Assembly: GCA_036262055.1 (NCBI GenBank)
Contig: DATAJP010000002.1
Span: forward strand, 454,177 to 518,176
Length of the DNA: 64,000 bases
Reading direction: 5' to 3'
Origin: Ignavibacteria bacterium
GTDB lineage: Bacteria; Bacteroidota; Ignavibacteria; Tepidaquicellales; Tepidaquicellaceae
Both the position numbers and the translations under genes were made by a program. Position 1 is the first letter of the stretch; every line of letters starts with the position of its first letter. Positions 51,482-60,040 of the stretch are shown here, in pieces. The notes beneath the pieces are model-generated. The model had not been told where the DNA came from. It did no database searches and saw only the letters and a list, made by a program, of their open reading frames with translations.

Positions 51482-52444
51482 TTAATCTGTAATCTCAGTT
51501 TGATATAAAACATTTCCGCTGTGATCAACAAAAGCAGCTTTAATCTTATCGGTAAAGTTCAGCAATAAAAACCCTCCGGTTTTTCCTTTTGCAAACTTCG
51601 TATATTCTCCCGATGTTGTCGGTCTTGTTTCCGAACCCGCACCTGAAACAAAATAATGCACGCTTCCGTCCGGCGGATATAAATACTGCAAGTCGTGTTC
51701 ATGCCCCGCTAAATACAAATCAACATTATTTCTTTCAAGCATCGGCTTCCATTGAGTGATAAGCTCTTTCGTCTGCCCGTGCTCGCCGTATGAAAAAACA
51801 GGATGATGCGCCGCAACGATTTTATATTTTGCATTTGAGTTTGCAAGCACACTGTCAGCCCATCTTAACTGCGCCAGCGTATCAACACCGACAACGTTCT
51901 TCATGCTTTTTCTTGTATAATATGACTGCACAAACGGACTCGAATCCATAAACACAAACAAGGCTTCGGTCGTATCGTTAATTTTTGCCGTGTTTGAAAA
52001 ATATCTCGAAGGCATTTTCCATCGGTTGCTGATAGCAGAATATTGAATCTGCGCGTGAATGTTTCCTCTGTAATCATGATTTCCGAGCATAACATACCAA
52101 GGCACTTGCAGTGACGGAGCGGTGTAAACAGCTTCAAACGACCTCGTCCAATGCGGGTCATCGAGTCCTGTAACGCCGTCATCATAAAAATTATCTCCGA
52201 CAACAACCAGAAATTGCACATTGTTTGCCAGCGCAAAAATCCCCATCTGGTTCGCAACATCCTGCTGAATCTTTATTCCCTCTCTTCCCCAGTCACCAAA
52301 AACCAAAACAGTTAATCCGTCATCAAAAAGCTTATTCGGATTATCGGAGGTTTGGGAATTTACATTTGAGTAGATGAATAAAACATTGAAGAAACCAAAT
52401 ATAAATATTGCAAACTTAAAAACAGAATTATTAAATTTTTTCAT
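51482..52444 (-). CDS. Exported metallophosphoesterase, purple acid phosphatase-like
   Basis: 320 residues with an N-terminal signal peptide. Metal-binding motifs in order: VFGDWGREG (Asp), VVGDNFYDDGV (Asp, Tyr), MLGNHDYRGN (Asn, His), VAAHHPVFSYGEHG (His) and LAGHEHDLQYL (His-x-His). The GDNFY and GHEHDLQ spacing is like the type 5 acid phosphatase (ACP5) group. It should hydrolyse phosphoesters in the periplasm. The disordered region before the stop ends with HSGNVLYQTEIT. Confidence 0.93.
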   Translation of the reverse strand: MKKFNNSVFKFAIFIFGFFNVLFIYSNVNSQTSDNPNKLFDDGLTVLVFGDWGREGIKIQQDVANQMGIFALANNVQFLVVVGDNFYDDGVTGLDDPHWTRSFEAVYTAPSLQVPWYVMLGNHDYRGNIHAQIQYSAISNRWKMPSRYFSNTAKINDTTEALFVFMDSSPFVQSYYTRKSMKNVVGVDTLAQLRWADSVLANSNAKYKIVAAHHPVFSYGEHGQTKELITQWKPMLERNNVDLYLAGHEHDLQYLYPPDGSVHYFVSGAGSETRPTTSGEYTKFAKGKTGGFLLLNFTDKIKAAFVDHSGNVLYQTEITD

Positions 52445-52462
52445 TACAATTTCTCCTTTTGT

Positions 52463-52533
52463 TTTTCTCTGTGAACTCTGTGTCTATGTTTTTATTCTTT
52501 CCTTTGTGCTTCTTTGTGTGCTTTGTGGCAAAA
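52463..52533. repeat. Degraded family E-like stretch
   Basis: A T/G-rich run with repeated TTTGTG(T/C) and TGTG words between the phosphatase and aldehyde dehydrogenase genes resembles one arm of family E (4238, 43330). Too degraded to fix its limits. Confidence 0.35.
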
Positions 52534-52546
52534 TTCTGCGGCAACA

Positions 52547-53989
52547 CTAATATTTTATGCAAACATTTTTTGCTTCAGTAAAAAACCTCAACGCTTCAAG
52601 TCCGCCCTCGCGTCCAACTCCCGAACTGTTCACACCACCAAACGGCGTTCGCAAGTCTCTCAGCATCCAGCAGTTAACCCACACAATTCCTGATTTTATC
52701 TGCGTAGTCATTCTGTTCACTCGCGATAAATTCTCCGTCCATATAATAGATGCAAGTCCGTACTCCGTCGAGTTCGCCATTTCCAAAGCTTCTTCTTCAG
52801 TATCAAACGGCACCAATGTAACAACCGGACCAAAAATTTCTTCCTGATTCGTTCTGCATGTATGCGGCAGTCCTTCAATCACCGTCGGCTCGATAAACCA
52901 GCCCTTCCCGCATCTGCCTTCAATATCCATAGAATCTCCCCCGCACAAAATATTTCCACCTTCTTTTTCTGCCAGATCAATGTAGCTTAATATTTTTTCA
53001 AAATGCGGCTGCGAAACAATAGCCCCGACTTTCGTATCTTCCGAAAGTGGGTCACCGACTTTTAAATTTTTTATTCTCTCGACAAAATCATTTTTGAATT
53101 TCGGATACAAGCTTCTCTCGACAAAAATTCTCGAACCGCACAGACAAATTTCACCTTGATTAGAAAACGATGACCTTATCGTCGTCTCAAGCATCTCGTC
53201 ATACTTGCAGTCCGCAAAAATTATATTCGGATTTTTTCCGCCAAGCTCGAGCGAAAGTTTTTTCAGCATCGGTGCCGCAATGCGTGAAATATCTCTTCCC
53301 GTTTTTGTACCGCCTGTGAACGTAACCGCCTTAACCTTCTCATGAGAAATTATCGCCTGCCCCGCCTTATGTCCGTAACCATGCACGATGTTTAATACAC
53401 CTCTCGGCAAGCCCGCTTCGATGCACACTTCCGAAAGCATAAACGCCGTAAGAGGAGTAACCTCCGACGGCTTCGCAACAACACAGTTGCCCGCCGCAAG
53501 CGCAGGAGCAATTTTCCACGACAATAAATACAAAGGCAAGTTCCACGGCGATATCGCGCCGACAATCCCGAGCGGCTGTCTCAATGTATAATTAATCGCA
53601 GTGTTATCCGTCGCATGCGCTTCACTTGCAAAATGAATTATCGCCGAAGCAAAGAACTCAAAATTTTTCACCGCGCGCGGAATGTCAACTTCCTTTGAAA
53701 GCCACAAAGGTTTTCCCGTATCAATCGTTTCCGCAAGAGCAAACTTTTCAAACTTTTGTTTTATTAAATCGGCTATCCTCATCATATACGACGCACGTTC
53801 CTCCGCAGGCATCTGCGACCATAACGGAAAAATTTTCTCCGCCGCATCGATTGCCCGCTCGACATCATCTTTATCTGAATCAGGAATCAACGTAAACACC
53901 TCTCCCGTTGCAGGATTATAATCGTCTATGTAATTACCCTTAGCGGGCGCAATTAACTCACCGCCGATATAATTTTTTAATTTCTCCAT
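52547..53989 (-). CDS. Aldehyde dehydrogenase, similar to 2-aminomuconic semialdehyde dehydrogenase (ALDH8A1)
   Basis: 480 residues. NAD-dependent: catalytic Cys in SNQGEICLCGSRIF, catalytic Glu in KKLSLELGGKNPNIIF, NAD pocket TFTGGTKTGR. The pattern ISPWNLPLYLLSWKIAPALAAGN, IPRAVKNFEFFASAIIHFASE and GLVWTNCW-like IVWVNCWMLRDLRTPFGGVNSSG matches ALDH8A1 rather than generic betaine-aldehyde enzymes. ALDH8A1 oxidises 2-aminomuconic semialdehyde to 2-aminomuconate in tryptophan degradation. A RidA-type deaminase and TDO in the window support that function. Confidence 0.88.
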   Translation of the reverse strand: MEKLKNYIGGELIAPAKGNYIDDYNPATGEVFTLIPDSDKDDVERAIDAAEKIFPLWSQMPAEERASYMMRIADLIKQKFEKFALAETIDTGKPLWLSKEVDIPRAVKNFEFFASAIIHFASEAHATDNTAINYTLRQPLGIVGAISPWNLPLYLLSWKIAPALAAGNCVVAKPSEVTPLTAFMLSEVCIEAGLPRGVLNIVHGYGHKAGQAIISHEKVKAVTFTGGTKTGRDISRIAAPMLKKLSLELGGKNPNIIFADCKYDEMLETTIRSSFSNQGEICLCGSRIFVERSLYPKFKNDFVERIKNLKVGDPLSEDTKVGAIVSQPHFEKILSYIDLAEKEGGNILCGGDSMDIEGRCGKGWFIEPTVIEGLPHTCRTNQEEIFGPVVTLVPFDTEEEALEMANSTEYGLASIIWTENLSRVNRMTTQIKSGIVWVNCWMLRDLRTPFGGVNSSGVGREGGLEALRFFTEAKNVCIKY

Positions 53990-54003
53990 AAACTGTTAGT
54001 TCG

Positions 54004-54309
54004 TTAATCTGCTGTTTCAAGAATTGACCTGAACGCATGAAACTTGCCTTCATATTTTTTACTGTGAATTTCCTGAAGTCTTGGCGCATGTTCTTTTATG
54101 TATGCTTCATAATCTTCCATGCTCTTTGCAAAATACTGAATCGCAAAAGTATCACCGTCATCTGGTTTCGGCTGAAGCAGTCGCAAAATTTTATATTCAA
54201 CAAACAATCCCGTCTTCATAACATCGGGAATATGTTCCTGTTTCATCCACTCAAGCCACTCATCTTTTACAGGCTCATCAATATTAACCGTAACATTATA
54301 AACTATCAT
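54004..54309 (-). CDS. DUF4286 family protein
   Basis: 101 residues. It matches the DUF4286 family, small alpha+beta barrel-like proteins: MIVYNVTVNIDEPVKDEWLEWMKQEHIPDVMKTGLF, ILRLLQPKPDDGDTFAIQYF, YIKEHAPRLQEIHSKKYEGKFHAFRSILE. Function unknown. The gene lies 14 bases upstream of the aldehyde dehydrogenase start, so the two are likely co-transcribed. Confidence 0.9.
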   Translation of the reverse strand: MIVYNVTVNIDEPVKDEWLEWMKQEHIPDVMKTGLFVEYKILRLLQPKPDDGDTFAIQYFAKSMEDYEAYIKEHAPRLQEIHSKKYEGKFHAFRSILETAD

Positions 54310-54333
54310 TTATATAATTTTAAAATTTAAATC

Positions 54334-54394
54334 CTGGTAGGACAGACTTCTTGTCAAAATTAAGAAGTCATTCCCGCGAAGGCGGGAATCCCAG
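54334..54394. repeat. Truncated family B repeat followed by a family A repeat
   Basis: CTGGTAGGACAGACTTCTTGTC (54334-54355) is the first half of family B. It is followed after 9 bases by the family A palindrome at 54365-54394. The next bases (54421-54470) have CCTCTCC/GGGAG words, perhaps an old family C copy. This 206-base gap holds nothing else that I can support. Confidence 0.75.
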
Positions 54395-54515
54395 TATTGT
54401 TTGCAAATACTTAAGTCTTATAAGTCCTCTCCTAATCCTCTCCAAAGGGAGAATACACTTGTCAAAAGCAAGGAGGTTGTATCAGTTATATTTTTCTAAC
54501 TATAGAATCACCACT

Positions 54516-55310
54516 TTATAAGCTCAAAGTTCTTCCGCCATCGACAGGCAGATTAATTCCGTTTATGTAACCCGCATTTTCCGAAGCAAGAAACGTCACC
54601 GCATAAGCAAGTTCCTCGGGCAACCCGAATCTCTGCGCAGGAATTTCTTTCATCATTTCTTCCTTAACATCATCTTCTGATTTGCTGAGCTTCTTCGATT
54701 TGTTCTCTATAATAGAAGTCAGCCTCTGCGTACTCGTCGCTCCAGGCAAAACATTATTAACCGTAATTCCAAACGGAGCAAGCTCTCCCGCCAGCGTCTT
54801 TGACCAGCTTGCAACCGCACCGCGAATCGTATTTGAAACACCAAGCCCCGGTATCGGCTGTTTAACCGAAGTAGAAATAATATTTATTATCCTTCCGTAC
54901 TTTTCTTTTTTCATTCCCTCCGCAAACGTCCTCACCAAAATCTGATTTGCAATCAAGTGCCTGTTAAACGCGCAGAAAAAATCATCAATCTCCGCATCTA
55001 TTGCTTTCCCGGGATTCGGTCCGCCCGTATTGTTCACAAGAATATGAACACTCGGATTATCCTTTGCATATTTTTCAACCGCTTCAATCAGCTTATCCGA
55101 ATTATCAAAATCCACAACAATAAAACCGTGCTTCTGGTTTTTTTCACTAACACTCTCAAGCTCCGATAAAACTTCTTTCAATTTATTTTCATCACGCGCA
55201 ACAAGTGTAACATTTGCTCCGCTTTTTGCAAACTCAACCGCAATAGCTTTCCCTATTCCCTGCGTGCTCCCGCACACCACCGCATTTTTATTTTTTAGAG
55301 ATATGTTCAT
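54516..55310 (-). CDS. Short-chain dehydrogenase/reductase
   Basis: 264 residues, classical SDR. Cofactor site CGSTQGIGKAIAVEFAKSG (about residues 13-31), VNNTGGPNPGKAID, Ser in IINIISTSVKQP and the active Tyr replaced or shifted: at the usual Y-x-x-x-K place the protein has LGVSNTIRGAVASWSKTLAGELAPFG. The substrate cannot be read, and without the classic Tyr/Lys pair activity may differ. In some relatives this type of SDR is encoded with kynurenine-pathway genes. The start ATG overlaps the TAA of the upstream methylase gene (TAATG). Confidence 0.88.
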   Translation of the reverse strand: MNISLKNKNAVVCGSTQGIGKAIAVEFAKSGANVTLVARDENKLKEVLSELESVSEKNQKHGFIVVDFDNSDKLIEAVEKYAKDNPSVHILVNNTGGPNPGKAIDAEIDDFFCAFNRHLIANQILVRTFAEGMKKEKYGRIINIISTSVKQPIPGLGVSNTIRGAVASWSKTLAGELAPFGITVNNVLPGATSTQRLTSIIENKSKKLSKSEDDVKEEMMKEIPAQRFGLPEELAYAVTFLASENAGYINGINLPVDGGRTLSL

Positions 55311-56173
55311 TAATATGAAAGTTTTTTCTTCTTTTTATCAAACAATAAAAATTGTTCGTTCAATTCAGGCATCGAATATAAATAATTTGATATAAATAAT
55401 TCTTTTCCTTTTTTATCAGATCCGTTTCTTACATTTCGCATTCCATAAGTTAAATTCCATGAATATATTTTTGCAAAAGAAAAAAGCCCTCTTATGTATT
55501 CAGAATCATCATACGTAATTAACCATTTATGTTCACAACTTTTCATTGATTGAGCAAATTTTTCATGGTCAAAATCTTTATGCAAATTACCGTTTTTCCC
55601 ATATAATGCGGATTTTGTTGCCGAATGATATGGTGGATCTAAGTAAATAAACACATTTTTTCCTGGTGTATTAATTACTTTTAAATAATCAAAATTTGTA
55701 ATCAGTGTATTTGAAAGTAAGCCATTTAATTGTTTTACTCTTTCCACACTGCTTTCTGTAAATCTTTTTTCAAATGCTTGTTGAGAGTATCCTCCCGATT
55801 CACTTGTTCCTGAAAAAGTAATCCTATTTAAAACAAAAAATGCGCTTGCAGTTTGTATATCGTTAAATTTATCAATATTTTCAATCAAATATTTGTGTAA
55901 TTCTTTTCCTGAGTTAAATTTATTTCTTAAATTATTGATCTCACATTCTAAATTATCTAAATTAATTTGAGACATTTCCCAAAATTTAAACAACTGATAA
56001 TAAATATCATTTACCCAATATTTTTTTTGAGGGAAAAGTTGTTTAAGAGTTAAAAACAATGAACCACCTCCTAACATTGGTTCTCTGTATTCATCAAAAT
56101 CAGGAATTAGTGGTAACATAGTTTTTATAGCTTTACTCTTACCCCCCGGATATCTTAACGGACTTTTTATCAT
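55310..56173 (-). CDS. DNA adenine methylase, Dam/D12 class
   Basis: 287 residues. N6-adenine methyltransferase of the alpha (D12) class: KSPLRYPGGKSKAIKTMLPLIP at the start, SAM motif YREPMLGGGSLFLTL (29-43), and catalytic DPPY (179-182). The start ATG overlaps the stop of the upstream gene, a candidate endonuclease (TAATG). The pairing suggests a restriction-modification system; the recognition sequence cannot be told. AT-rich compared with flanking genes (see findings). Confidence 0.93.
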   Translation of the reverse strand: MIKSPLRYPGGKSKAIKTMLPLIPDFDEYREPMLGGGSLFLTLKQLFPQKKYWVNDIYYQLFKFWEMSQINLDNLECEINNLRNKFNSGKELHKYLIENIDKFNDIQTASAFFVLNRITFSGTSESGGYSQQAFEKRFTESSVERVKQLNGLLSNTLITNFDYLKVINTPGKNVFIYLDPPYHSATKSALYGKNGNLHKDFDHEKFAQSMKSCEHKWLITYDDSEYIRGLFSFAKIYSWNLTYGMRNVRNGSDKKGKELFISNYLYSMPELNEQFLLFDKKKKKLSY

Positions 56174-57279
56174 TATCCTTTTCTAACTCTTATAATAAAT
56201 TTATTCTTTTGAGCTTCGAGAAAAATTGTTTTTATTAACTCAATATCATATGACATTAATTCATTCGTTCTTATGAATTTATCAATATCTGCTTTATCTG
56301 AATAATTACTAATGTTACCTTTAAGTCTGAGCGAAATTAAATCAAGCAAAGGTATAGCCTTATATTTTTTATTATTTAGCTCTACTTTTTCAAGATTGGA
56401 ATATAAAATCATTTTTAATAATCCATCTCTTATATCCCCTCGAGAAGGAATTTTTAATGATTTACTACACTTAGATTCTATAAGAATTAAATTATTGCTG
56501 CTAATCTCAATCTCATCAACCGTAAAATGATATAAACCACCTAAATAATTTTTTATAGTTATCTTTGACTTCGTTTTTGTACTCAAAATTTCTTTAGGTT
56601 GGGTTGTTAGAAATTCTCTATTTTGAGCACCCTTAGATTTATTTCTGGAAAATTCTTTAAAAATATTAACTTCACCAATCAATTTATTTTTAAATTTTTC
56701 GATTCCTTTAACATCATGCAGTTTCACTTGCAAATTCTTTGAAATATTTAAATAAGATTTTATTGCATTATTAATCGTTATAGGATTAGATAATTCATTT
56801 AGATTCCAATGTAATGATGAGCTTCTATAGTTTTTTATTTCTTTGATTTTCTTTTTAATAAAACTATTATCAAATTTCTGATTTGTAATTTTATTTAAAT
56901 ATTTACCCTCATACCTATTGTTTTTCTCTGCATCAACATAATATGCATATATAATATAAACATCCAATAAACTCATTAAAGAAACAGTATCGAATTGAAG
57001 AAAATCCCTATCTCCATCAAATCCTTCATCTTTTACTATCGGAATTATGGTTATTACCTTGCCACCGTTTAAAGAATTATACACTCTTTCATAAGGATAA
57101 GATCGGGTTCTTTTAGGTGAAACCCATTTTGAAATAGAAAATATTGTCTTACTATCCTTTAATAAAAAAACTCCGGGAGCTTCATTAATGTTAAATTTTT
57201 TAAAATCTAAGGTTTCGAGTTCTTCTCTAAACTTAGATATATATTTAACCTCTCTGATAAACGCCGTTATCTCTGACAT
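56173..57279 (-). CDS. Candidate type II restriction endonuclease (unrecognised family)
   Basis: 368 residues, family not recognised. A PD-(D/E)xK-like site is visible at residues 255-270: HFTVDEIEISSNNLILIESK, where Asp255, Glu268 and Lys270 have the right spacing (D-x12-E-x-K). The N-terminal half includes GDRDFLQFDTVSLMSLLD and a possible specificity domain. Its stop overlaps the start of a Dam-class methylase gene (TAATG), and its own start overlaps the stop of nfeD. Partnership with a methylase gives the assignment. AT content is high (a sampled 60-base line has 10 G/C). Confidence 0.6.
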   Translation of the reverse strand: MSEITAFIREVKYISKFREELETLDFKKFNINEAPGVFLLKDSKTIFSISKWVSPKRTRSYPYERVYNSLNGGKVITIIPIVKDEGFDGDRDFLQFDTVSLMSLLDVYIIYAYYVDAEKNNRYEGKYLNKITNQKFDNSFIKKKIKEIKNYRSSSLHWNLNELSNPITINNAIKSYLNISKNLQVKLHDVKGIEKFKNKLIGEVNIFKEFSRNKSKGAQNREFLTTQPKEILSTKTKSKITIKNYLGGLYHFTVDEIEISSNNLILIESKCSKSLKIPSRGDIRDGLLKMILYSNLEKVELNNKKYKAIPLLDLISLRLKGNISNYSDKADIDKFIRTNELMSYDIELIKTIFLEAQKNKFIIRVRKG

Positions 57280-57728
57280 TATTCTACCGGTTTTACAATC
57301 AACGTTAAATCTTTTCTGCCGATGACTTCAACAACCGCATCCTTTTCGATGAAATATTCCGAATCTGCTTCCCACAAGGCACCGTTAAGCTCAACTTTTC
57401 CTTTTAAAGAATTTGGTTTTATCTCGCGTACAACCATAACTTTTCTTCCGATAAACTCATCATTAACTTTTCCTTTTGCATCTACTTTCCCCTTGAACAG
57501 CTTGCTGAAAAAATTTCTGAGAAATACCAAGCTAAGCATTGAAGAAACAATAAAAATCAAAATCTGCACAGCAACGTTTTCAATGCCAAACACCAGCGTC
57601 AGCAGCGCCGTCACAAGCGCGCCTATTCCAAAAAAGAAAATTATGAATCCCGGCATTATGAGCTCTGCAAACAAAAACAAAATACCTATGATAAACCAGA
57701 CGAGCGGATAATTTTCTAATAAGCTCAT
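57279..57728 (-). CDS. NfeD-like protein (short form)
   Basis: 149 residues. N-terminal three membrane helices (LVWFIIGILFLFAELIMPGFIIFFFGIGALVTALL) and a C-terminal OB-fold (residues about 85-149; FIGRKVMVVREIKPNSLKGKVELNGALWEADSE). It partners with the SPFH/stomatin protein next door, probably in membrane microdomain or quality control. Its ATG overlaps the stop of the SPFH gene by four bases (ATGA). Short NfeD proteins lack the serine-protease domain, as here. Confidence 0.92.
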   Translation of the reverse strand: MSLLENYPLVWFIIGILFLFAELIMPGFIIFFFGIGALVTALLTLVFGIENVAVQILIFIVSSMLSLVFLRNFFSKLFKGKVDAKGKVNDEFIGRKVMVVREIKPNSLKGKVELNGALWEADSEYFIEKDAVVEVIGRKDLTLIVKPVE

Positions 57729-58672
57729 TTTTTATGCTCCTGCTGAATTTCGGTTGACTTCTGATTCATTGATGTAAACGTCTTGCTGATTGTTGCAACC
57801 ATAGTAGCAACATCGCTTAAATCGCTCGGAATAATCATCGTGTTATTTTTCTGCGCAAGCTTTCCAAACTCACCTAAATACTGCTCCGCGATTCGCAAAT
57901 TCACCGCATCACTTCCGCCTCTTTCGTTGATTGCATTCGCAATTTCCCTGATACCCTTAGCCGTTGCAAAAGCAATCCTCTCGATTTCCTGTCCGCGTCC
58001 TTCAGCTTCGTTAATTCTTCTCTGTTTTTCACCTTCGGATTTTGCAATTGCTTCCTGCTTATCACCTTCAGCTCTGTTAATCTTCGCCTGCTTATCACCC
58101 TCTGACTCCGCAATGAGCGCGCGTTTCTCACGCTCTGCTCTCATTTGTTTTTCCATCGCATCCTTAATGCTCGGCGGTGGATTAATATTTTTTATTTCAT
58201 ATCGAATCACCTTCAATCCCCACGGCTCCGACGCTTTGTCAATCGCAGTTACAATCGCCGCATTGATCGATTCTCTTTCCTCAAAAGTTTTATCAAGCTC
58301 AATCTTTCCAATCTCACTTCTCATCATCGTCTGCGCAAGCTGTATCGAAGCAAACGCATAATTGTTAACTCCATAAGACGACTTTACAGGGTCAATAACC
58401 TGCAAATACAAAACGCCGTCAACTTCAACCTGAATGTTATCTTTCGTAATACAAGTCTGCGGCGGAACGTCCATTACCATTTCTTTCAGCGAGTGTTTAT
58501 ATGCAACTCTGTCAATAAACGGAATAAGAATATGAAATCCCGCATCGAGCGTTGCGTGATATTTTCCGAGACGCTCGACAATGAAAACTGTTTTCTGCGG
58601 AACGACCCGCGCAGTTTTTAGAAATAAAATCAGGATAAAAAAAGCGAGAATGACTATGGCAATGATTTCCAT
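57725..58672 (-). CDS. SPFH/Band 7 (stomatin-like) membrane protein
   Basis: 315 residues. One N-terminal helix (IIAIVILAFFILILFL), then the SPFH/PHB domain (about 25-200): TARVVPQKTVFIVERLGKYHATLDAGFHILIPFIDRVAYKHSLKEMVMDVPPQTCITKDN, and a coiled-coil rich in Glu/Lys/Ala (about 185-235, KRALIAESEGDKQAKINRAEG...). It matches the QmcA/stomatin group that forms oligomers at the inner membrane with NfeD. Coupled to nfeD by ATGA. Confidence 0.95.
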   Translation of the reverse strand: MEIIAIVILAFFILILFLKTARVVPQKTVFIVERLGKYHATLDAGFHILIPFIDRVAYKHSLKEMVMDVPPQTCITKDNIQVEVDGVLYLQVIDPVKSSYGVNNYAFASIQLAQTMMRSEIGKIELDKTFEERESINAAIVTAIDKASEPWGLKVIRYEIKNINPPPSIKDAMEKQMRAEREKRALIAESEGDKQAKINRAEGDKQEAIAKSEGEKQRRINEAEGRGQEIERIAFATAKGIREIANAINERGGSDAVNLRIAEQYLGEFGKLAQKNNTMIIPSDLSDVATMVATISKTFTSMNQKSTEIQQEHKK

Positions 58673-58680
58673 AATGTTTA

Positions 58681-59778
58681 TTATTTGTTATATGTATAAT
58701 AAAAACCCAGTTGTTTTTTTAAGCTCTCATCAAGCTCAGGAATTTCCGAACGCGGAACAAGATAAGTCGATAAATCAAAAAAGTCTTTAAACACTTTATG
58801 CTTCTCAGCCGTCTGCATCAGGTAATGCGAGCCGGATGAACCGCCTGTCCCGATCTTTGCGCCAATCATCCTGTGAACCATGAGCGCATGTCTGTATCGC
58901 CACATCGTAAAATTCTCATCGACCTCAACGCAGTATGTTAAAAACCTGAATGGCAGATGCAAAATCGGCTCATCGCGATAAAGATTAATGAACAACGCCG
59001 CGAGATATGCCTTGTGAGAAATTTTTCTGTGTCCCTGTGCAACAAGCTCATTATATTTTTTCTCATCGATAATCATTCTGAAATTCTCAATCGTCTTTTC
59101 GAACTCTTCAAGCTGACGTTTCTTTTTTTCTTCTGATAAGCTCGGATTGTTCATAATAATTTCTTTATCCTCGAGCAATTGTTTCTCGACCGTTCCTTTG
59201 TAGCTCTTCCAGAAATCATATCCTTCTAAATTCAAAAATGGTGTCCTTGCAAGCCAGTCATCTACAAGCGAAAGCAAGCTCTGTTCTTTCTCCGATTCCT
59301 TCAGAACATTCTGATGTTCACCCGAAACAACCGTATAATATTGCTTATCGTTATAAGTGACTCTGGTTTCAGACCGCAAGCCGAGCTTGTTTTCAATTGT
59401 TCTGAATTGAACACTCTGAAATCCTGATGCAGGAATCAAAAAATTTCTGAAGTCGAGAAAGTCCAGCGGAGTCATAGATTCAATAACAGATAATTGTTCG
59501 ATTAATAAACGTTGAATCAAAGTTATTCTCTGCATTTTGGAAATGCACTTCCCGATATTGCTTTCTTCGATGACCTCGTTTTTAAACATTTCAATTATGG
59601 AGTCCAGCTCATAAATTATTTGTTTAAACCAGAGCTCGTATGCCTGATGCACGATTATGAAAAGCATTTCATCATGTGCGGCTTCGCCATACTCTTCGCT
59701 TTTCATTTTCTGGCTGTCGAGAAGTTTTTCAAGTTGTAAATAGTCCGAATAATATACCGGCGGATAAGTTTTTTTCAT
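58681..59778 (-). CDS. kynA: Tryptophan 2,3-dioxygenase
   Basis: 365 residues from ATG 59778 (MKKTYPPVYYSDYLQLEKLL); a longer frame upstream (to 59883) does not look like the family. Haem enzyme that opens the indole ring with O2 to N-formylkynurenine. Landmarks: FIIVHQAYELWFKQIIYELDS, FLDFRNFLIPASGFQSVQFR, KVYTVVSGEHQ-like region, and the GTGGSSGSHYLMQTAEKHKVFKDFF block near the end. Stops 9 bases before the SPFH gene's start, so it may be first of the same message. Confidence 0.95.
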   Translation of the reverse strand: MKKTYPPVYYSDYLQLEKLLDSQKMKSEEYGEAAHDEMLFIIVHQAYELWFKQIIYELDSIIEMFKNEVIEESNIGKCISKMQRITLIQRLLIEQLSVIESMTPLDFLDFRNFLIPASGFQSVQFRTIENKLGLRSETRVTYNDKQYYTVVSGEHQNVLKESEKEQSLLSLVDDWLARTPFLNLEGYDFWKSYKGTVEKQLLEDKEIIMNNPSLSEEKKKRQLEEFEKTIENFRMIIDEKKYNELVAQGHRKISHKAYLAALFINLYRDEPILHLPFRFLTYCVEVDENFTMWRYRHALMVHRMIGAKIGTGGSSGSHYLMQTAEKHKVFKDFFDLSTYLVPRSEIPELDESLKKQLGFYYTYNK

Positions 59779-59909
59779 GGTAGCATTTAATTTTAAGGAA
59801 GCACTTAGTTTGTATAAAATAAAATTATTGAAGCTATTTAAACAGTTAAAAAAACGCACTGTAAAAAGCACTTTTATTGTCATTCTGGGAAGTAAAACGA
59901 AGTTTGGAT

Positions 59910-59960
59910 TAGTACGACAGGCATTCTTGCCTGTCGGGACAGACAGAATGTCTGTCCTAC
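59910..59960. repeat. Family B double-hairpin repeat, reverse orientation
   Basis: AGTACGACAGGCATTCTTGC then CTGTCGGGACAGACAGAATGTCTGTCCTAC: the reverse complement of the 9059-9112 copy. It lies upstream of the tryptophan dioxygenase gene. Confidence 0.85.
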
Positions 59961-59984
59961 ATGGGAGTGTATTAAAACAAAAAT

Positions 59985-60010
59985 CCCCTCATAGCATAAC
60001 CTATAAGGGG
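59985..60010 (-). terminator. Hairpin terminator of the DUF4160/DUF2442 unit
   Basis: Stem CCCCTTATAG/CTATGAGGGG (read on the minus strand) with a 6-base loop, followed by ATTTTTGTTTTAA. It lies 31 bases after the DUF2442 stop. Confidence 0.85.
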
Positions 60011-60040
60011 TTCAATTTCACAAATTTATTTTTCAGATAA

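Noticed and set aside
54421-54470. A third family C repeat
   Set aside because: CCTCTCC and GGGAG words are present, but the inner hairpin and end block are missing, so it is only a possible old copy.
59779-59883. 35-residue N-terminal extension of tryptophan 2,3-dioxygenase
   Set aside because: The family begins near MKKTYPPVYYSDY; the extension is AT-rich promoter-like DNA.
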